Source: Streptomyces sp. RPA4-2 (GTDB taxonomy: Bacteria > Actinomycetota > Actinomycetes > Streptomycetales > Streptomycetaceae). Taken from it: 64,000 nucleotides of DNA. A model generated the notes under the pieces. The model was not told the DNA's origin. It worked only from the letters and a program-made list of their open reading frames with translations, and ran no database searches. Each line of letters opens with the position of its first letter. Within the stretch, counting starts at the first letter, position 1. Below, piece by piece: positions 59,897-64,000 of this stretch. Where the stretch lies: NCBI RefSeq assembly GCF_012273515.2, contig NZ_CP050975.2, forward strand, positions 992,001 through 1,056,000, in the 5' to 3' direction. Position numbers and translations under genes: made by a program.

Positions 59897-60392
59897 GGGG
59901 CGGCGGCCGGGGAGGGGCCGAGAGGGGGACGAAGGTCCGCGGTGCGCCAGGGTCATCGGCGCGCCGCGGGCCTTCGCCGTGGACACCGAACTCCCCGTAC
60001 ACCGTCAGGACGCGATCGGGCGAGACTCCTGCACCGCCGGGGCGCGCACGGGAGGGACCCGTACACCGGCGGAACGCGCACCGGAGAGACCTGTGCACCG
60101 CCGTGACGCGCACGGGAGGGACCCGTGCGTGGCTGCCGTACGGCCGCCATGTCACCCGCGTCCGAACCGGCCCACGCGTTTGCGTCGAAATCTTCACCCG
60201 ATCGAGCCACTGGTCCACTCCACTGACGCCTCGCAGGCCCCCGTGCCGCCGCCACGAAAACCCTTTGGTCCCGCGCTGACATGGGAAATCAGCTGTTCCT
60301 GGGCATGATTGACGGATCGTCGGAGACCCGATACGACTGACCTCGTTCGGCCCCGCACGCCCCACCGCGCCCGACCGTTCCAGGAGGCTGCA
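59897..60392. other. Intergenic region, 496 bases, with repeat array
   Basis: The middle holds a degenerate 32-bp repeat array (59987-60126). The end (60270-60320) holds AT-richer promoter-like DNA for the amidase gene, whose ribosome site is AGGAGG. No gene is supported. Confidence 0.5.
59987..60126. repeat. Degenerate tandem array, unit about 32 bp
   Basis: Units begin at 59987, 60017, 60050, 60082 and 60114 (lengths 30, 33, 32, 32 and partial). The shared core is GGGAGGGACCCGTACACCG-like then GCGGAACGCGCAC-like. Unit length is not a multiple of three and no coding frame is preserved. Confidence 0.75.
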
Positions 60393-62372
60393 TTGCGAGG
60401 ATCTCTCATCGACCCCGAGGCCACCGCCGGGCACAGACGCGCGCGCAGAACCGCGGGCGCCCTCGTCTCGGCGGCACTGATGTTCCCGCTCCTCGGCGCG
60501 GCCCCGGCGGCCGGCGTCGACCAGACCTCCGCCGGGGGGCTGCAACGGGCCTTCACCGGCGCGGCCGCCGAGTACCACGTGCCGTTGAGCGTCCTCCTGG
60601 GCGTCTCCTATCTGCAGTCCCGCTGGGACGCGCACGCCGGTGCGCCCAGCGTCGGCGGCGGCTACGGCCCCATGCACCTCACCGACGCCCGGACGGCGAT
60701 CGCCGGGGCACCCCACCACAGCGAGGGCACCGAGGACGCCCGCGGCGACAGCTCCCGCGCGCCCGTCGTCCCCACGACGAAGGTCCCGGAGAACTCCCAA
60801 CTGCCCGCACGGCTGAAGACCTTGACGAGGGCGGCCGAACTCACCAGGCTGCCGGCCGAGCGCCTGCGCACGGACGCGGCCGCGAACGTCGAGGGCGGCG
60901 CCGCACTGCTGGCCGCCGCGCAGAAGGACCTCGGCGAACCGCTGAGCGAGAACGCGGCCGACTGGTACGCCGCGGTGGCACGCTTCTCCGGTGCGGACGA
61001 CAGCGCGACCGCGGCGGCATACGCCAACGACGTCTACGGAGTGATCCGGGCGGGCGCCGAGCGCACCACGGACTCCGGCCAGCAGATCAAGCTCGCCGCC
61101 CAGCCCGCCATCGGCCCCGACACGGCGCAGCTGCGGCGGGCCGGGCTGCGGACGCTCTCCACCGCCGGCACGGAGTGCCCCACGACCGTGTCCTGCGAGT
61201 GGATCCCGGCTCCCTACTCGGAGTTCGGCGACGGCGACTACGGAAACCACGACCTCGGCAACCGGCCCTCGTCGCAGAGCATCAGGTACATCGTCATCCA
61301 CGACACGGAGGGCGCCTGGGACGGCGTGCTCAACCTCGTCCAGGACCCGACCTACGTGTCGTGGAACTACACCCTGCGCTCGACCGACGGGCACATCGCC
61401 CAGCACGTGAAGGCCAAGGACGTGGCCTGGCACGCGGGCAACTGGTACGTCAACGCCAAGTCGATCGGCCTGGAGCACGAGGGCTTCCTCGCCTCGCCGG
61501 ACGCCTGGTACACGGAGGAGATGTACCGGGCCTCGGCACGGCTGGTGCAGTACCTCGCGAAGAAGTACAACGTGCCCCTGGACCGGCAGCACATCCTGGG
61601 GCACGACAACGTTCCCGGTCCGACGACGTCCACGATCCCCGGGATGCACACGGACCCGGGTCCCTACTGGGACTGGGAGCACTACTTCGCGCTGCTCGAC
61701 CACCCCCTGTACCACCGGACGAAGGCGGGCGGCGGCCTGGTCATGGTGCTGCCGGACTTCGCGTCGAACAAGCCGCAGTACACCGGATGCGTCACCAGCG
61801 GCCAGGCCTGCGCCGCCCACGGCTCCAGCGAGGTGCGCCTGCACACCCTGCCGTCCGACAGCTCACCGCTGATCAAGGACATCGGGCTGCGGCCGAACGG
61901 CGCCGACTCGACCATCGACGTCAACGACGTGGCCTCGCGTGTCTCCACCGGCCAGCAGTACGCGGTCGCCGACAGTGACGGGGACTGGACGGCGATCTGG
62001 TACCTGGGTCAGAAGGCCTGGTTCAAGAACCCCAAGGCCCACCCGACGGCGGTGAGCACGTCGGGGCAGGTCATCACGCCCAAGTCGGGTCTCACGGACA
62101 TCCCGGTGTACGGACGTGCCTACCCGGAGAAGGGGGCGTACCCGGCGGGCATCCCCGTCCAGACGGTGTCCCCGCTGTCGTACAAGCTCCTCGCGGGGCA
62201 GAAGTACGTGGCCGGTGACAAGGTGCCGGGTGAGTACTTCTACTCGCCGACCTTCGACACGACGTCGCACAAGGTCGTGACCGGCAAGGACATGTACTAC
62301 GAGATCCAGTTCGGGCACCGAGTCGAGTTCGTGAGGGCGGCGGATGTGGAGGTGACGCGCTCGCACTCCTAG
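60393..62372 (+). CDS. Secreted N-acetylmuramoyl-L-alanine amidase (Amidase_2/PGRP domain)
   Basis: A 659-residue secreted peptidoglycan hydrolase. A signal peptide (ALVSAALMFPLLGAAPAAG) is followed by a lytic-enzyme-like helical part with YHVPLSVLLGVSYLQSRWD, then the amidase_2 domain from about residue 295: RYIVIHDTEGAWDG with zinc ligand H303, ILGHDNVPGP, and MHTDPGPYWDWEHYF. Beta-rich repeats with SH3-like character fill the C-terminus. It cuts the amide between MurNAc and L-Ala. The TTG start at 60393 has AGGAGG five bases upstream. A very strong terminator follows. Confidence 0.9.
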   Translation: MRGSLIDPEATAGHRRARRTAGALVSAALMFPLLGAAPAAGVDQTSAGGLQRAFTGAAAEYHVPLSVLLGVSYLQSRWDAHAGAPSVGGGYGPMHLTDARTAIAGAPHHSEGTEDARGDSSRAPVVPTTKVPENSQLPARLKTLTRAAELTRLPAERLRTDAAANVEGGAALLAAAQKDLGEPLSENAADWYAAVARFSGADDSATAAAYANDVYGVIRAGAERTTDSGQQIKLAAQPAIGPDTAQLRRAGLRTLSTAGTECPTTVSCEWIPAPYSEFGDGDYGNHDLGNRPSSQSIRYIVIHDTEGAWDGVLNLVQDPTYVSWNYTLRSTDGHIAQHVKAKDVAWHAGNWYVNAKSIGLEHEGFLASPDAWYTEEMYRASARLVQYLAKKYNVPLDRQHILGHDNVPGPTTSTIPGMHTDPGPYWDWEHYFALLDHPLYHRTKAGGGLVMVLPDFASNKPQYTGCVTSGQACAAHGSSEVRLHTLPSDSSPLIKDIGLRPNGADSTIDVNDVASRVSTGQQYAVADSDGDWTAIWYLGQKAWFKNPKAHPTAVSTSGQVITPKSGLTDIPVYGRAYPEKGAYPAGIPVQTVSPLSYKLLAGQKYVAGDKVPGEYFYSPTFDTTSHKVVTGKDMYYEIQFGHRVEFVRAADVEVTRSHS

Positions 62373-62394
62373 CGGCGGCACACCCGACCGCCCC

Positions 62395-62429
62395 GGGGGC
62401 CGGATCCGCGTACTGCGGATCCGGCCCCC
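62395..62429. terminator. Perfect 15-bp terminator hairpin
   Basis: GGGGGCCGGATCCGC (62395-62409) pairs perfectly with GCGGATCCGGCCCCC (62415-62429) with a five-base loop, 22 bases after the amidase stop. Confidence 0.9.
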
Positions 62430-62553
62430 GCGCCGTCTCTCCGTCCGGCGGCGGAATTCCTCGCCATGACCGGCGTGTTGCTCTGATGATCGCCGGCCGT
62501 TCCGGTTGGGAACTGGCGTTCGACAGAGATGTCGTCAACGATGGAGGAGCCCC

Positions 62554-63573
62554 GTGCCACAGACCTCGACCCCCTTGCGGAAGCTGGGCTTCCTGACCAT
62601 CGGGTTGTTCGACGAGGCCGACCCCCGGCGGGGCCACGAGTCGACGCTGGAGATCATCGCGCTGGGTGAGCGGCTGGGCTTCGACAGCGCGTGGGTGCGT
62701 CACCGGCATCTGCAGTACGGCATCTCCTCCCCCGTCGCCGTCCTGGCCGCGGCCTCGCAGCGCACCAGCCGGATCGAGCTCGGGACCGCGGTCATCCCGG
62801 TGGGCTGGGAGAACCCTCTGCGGCTGGCCGAGGACCTGGCGACCGTCGACCTGCTGTCAGGGGGCCGCCTGAATCCGGGTGTCAGCGTCGGGCCGCCGAT
62901 GCATTTCGACCAGGTCAGGCACGCGCTCTATCCCGACACCGCGGAGGCGGAGGACTTCGGCTACAGCCGCGTGGAGCGGCTGCTGGACTTCGTGCGCGGC
63001 ACTCCGGCCACCGACTTCAGCGGTGTCGAGGGCATCGAGGTCTTCTCCGACCGCGTCCAGCCGCAGGCGCCCGGCCTCGGCGACCGCATGTGGTACGGCG
63101 GCGGCAGCCTGCGGTCCGCGCGGTGGGCGGGAGAGCACGGCATGAACCTTCTGACCAGCAGTGTCGTCAAGGCGGAGGAGTCGGAGGACTTCGCCGAGGT
63201 GCAGCTGTCCCACATCCGGACCTTCCGTGCCCACCACCCCGACCGCGACCGGGCCCGCGTCTCGCAGGGCCTCGTCGTGATCCCCACGGACAGCGCCACG
63301 CCCGAGCAGCGCAAGAAGTACGAGGAGTACGCGCGGGGGCGCACACCGCGTACCGCGACGCCGCAGGGTCCGGCCCGGATGATGTTCGCGCCCGACCTGG
63401 TCGGCACCTCGGACGAGATCGCCGAACGTCTCTACGCCCACGCCGCGTTCCAGGAGGTCGACGAGGTGGCGTTCGCGCTGCCCTTCACCTTCGCGCACGA
63501 GGACTACGTCCAGATCCTCACGGACATGGCCCACAGGCTCGGCCCCGCACTGGGCTGGCGGCCGGCCGACTGA
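62554..63573 (+). CDS. Luciferase-like (LLM class) flavin-dependent oxidoreductase
   Basis: A 339-residue TIM-barrel flavin monooxygenase-type protein. It starts KLGFLTIGLFDEADPRRGHE and has ERLGFDSAWVRHRHLQYGISSPVAVLAAASQRTSRIELGTAVIPVGWENPLRLAEDLATVDLLSGGRLNPGVSVG, the standard LLM signature. It uses FMN or F420 with an unknown substrate. The GTG at 62554 has GGAGGAGC upstream. It stands alone after a strong terminator. Confidence 0.93.
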   Translation: MPQTSTPLRKLGFLTIGLFDEADPRRGHESTLEIIALGERLGFDSAWVRHRHLQYGISSPVAVLAAASQRTSRIELGTAVIPVGWENPLRLAEDLATVDLLSGGRLNPGVSVGPPMHFDQVRHALYPDTAEAEDFGYSRVERLLDFVRGTPATDFSGVEGIEVFSDRVQPQAPGLGDRMWYGGGSLRSARWAGEHGMNLLTSSVVKAEESEDFAEVQLSHIRTFRAHHPDRDRARVSQGLVVIPTDSATPEQRKKYEEYARGRTPRTATPQGPARMMFAPDLVGTSDEIAERLYAHAAFQEVDEVAFALPFTFAHEDYVQILTDMAHRLGPALGWRPAD

Positions 63574-63609
63574 ACGCGGTGGTCCGGCCCCGCTGCGGGA
63601 GCCGGCGGC

Positions 63610-64000
63610 TCAGCCCTGCTGGAAGAGCTCCGGCGGCAGCGGCTTGAGCAGCGCGTACAGGTCGTCGGTGATGGGACGGTCCCAGGCGGCGATGGTCACC
63701 AGCACGTTGTCACTGCGGTCGAACTGCACGCAGGAGATCCGGGTCTCGGAGAGCTTGAGACGGCGCACGATGAGGAGGTTGTCACCCTGCATCACCGGCA
63801 TGTCCTCGACCCCGGTGACGGTGACCTCCTCGTCGTTCTCCAGCGCCAGGAGCAGCTGGGCCACCTCGAACGGGATCTCCGCCTCCTCGACCTCCCGGGC
63901 CGGCGAACCCTCGGGCATATTGCCGATGATCATCGCCGGGCCGCGCCCGCCGAAGAGGTCGTAGCGCAGGAAGACACCCTGACAGCTGCCGTCGGGAGCG
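63610..64000 (-). CDS. C-terminal part of an unknown protein cut by the window end
   Basis: The frame runs from the stop at 63610 to the right edge without a break, so the visible 130 residues are only the C-terminal part; an ATG at 63933 is internal, since the upstream codons continue as DGSCQGVFLRYDLFGGRGP. Visible motifs are PFEVAQLLLALENDEEVTVTG and VQFDRSDNVLVTIAAWDRP. No family is recognised. Confidence 0.65.
   Translation of the reverse strand, partial: APDGSCQGVFLRYDLFGGRGPAMIIGNMPEGSPAREVEEAEIPFEVAQLLLALENDEEVTVTGVEDMPVMQGDNLLIVRRLKLSETRISCVQFDRSDNVLVTIAAWDRPITDDLYALLKPLPPELFQQG

Noticed and set aside
59897..60392. CRISPR array at the 32-bp repeats
   Set aside because: Units are directly adjacent and degenerate with no unique spacers and no cas genes in the window.

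Overview
The window is a piece of a high-GC actinobacterial chromosome, almost certainly Streptomyces. Codon third positions are nearly all G or C, GTG and TTG starts are common, genes overlap as ATGA or GTGA, and there are Streptomyces hallmarks: a long sortase-anchored chaplin with a BldN-type promoter, an SPW-repeat membrane protein, an NsdA-like TPR regulator, anti-sigma-type HATPases and a ROK-controlled GH2 exo-glucosaminidase. I see no rRNA, tRNA, CRISPR array, transposon or integrase.

Region 1 (about 2.8-15.8 kb) is the most coherent block and reads as a photo-oxidative stress and membrane-lipid island. It holds a DUF2867 SDR-type protein, a class I photolyase, a secreted DUF4142 protein, a CarH/LitR-type MerR-B12 photoreceptor-repressor divergent from an ECF sigma factor, and a SigK/RskA-like sigma/anti-sigma pair. 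The pair converges on a tightly overlapping five-gene operon: FAD oxidoreductase, DUF1365, two Cfa-type methyltransferases and DUF1295. This is the gene set found next to sigK-rskA in Mycobacterium tuberculosis, here joined to light-sensing genes. The first gene of the operon carries an apparent one-base frameshift in its FAD-binding glycine motif.

Region 2 (16-30.6 kb) is mixed: an NlpC/P60-like hydrolase, an SPW protein, an HATPase with an unknown partner, and an XRE-TPR regulator divergent, across a perfect palindrome, from an HSPA12-like Hsp70 ATPase and a coiled-coil partner. I consider that trio the best candidate here for an undescribed system. An APH-fold protein, a PPOX flavoprotein, an M23 peptidase coupled to a tiny membrane protein, a GNAT and an APC permease follow.

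Region 3 (30.7-36.4 kb) is a sugar (probably chitosan oligomer) unit. A ROK repressor and a secreted GH2 exo-beta-glucosaminidase are each preceded by the same 19-bp operator. A secreted protein with a C-terminal carbohydrate-binding-like domain lies beyond a strong shared terminator.

Region 4 (36.6-51.2 kb) holds small stress and acetyltransferase genes, an MBL hydrolase, the chaplin, a secreted tripeptidyl aminopeptidase, a DUF4232 protein, asparagine synthetase divergent from a single-subunit glutamate synthase-like flavoprotein, a baeRF-family protein and a Gfo/Idh/MocA dehydrogenase.

Region 5 (51.2-64 kb) holds a Tat-exported phospholipase C, an MDR/TetR divergent pair with an inverted-repeat operator, a PAS-PP2C phosphatase, an NsdA-like regulator divergent from an APH-fold protein, a secreted amidase, a luciferase-like monooxygenase and a gene cut by the window end. 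Four genes have short tandem duplications that cover or abut the stop codon. All functions are inferred from motifs and context read by eye; no database search was run.
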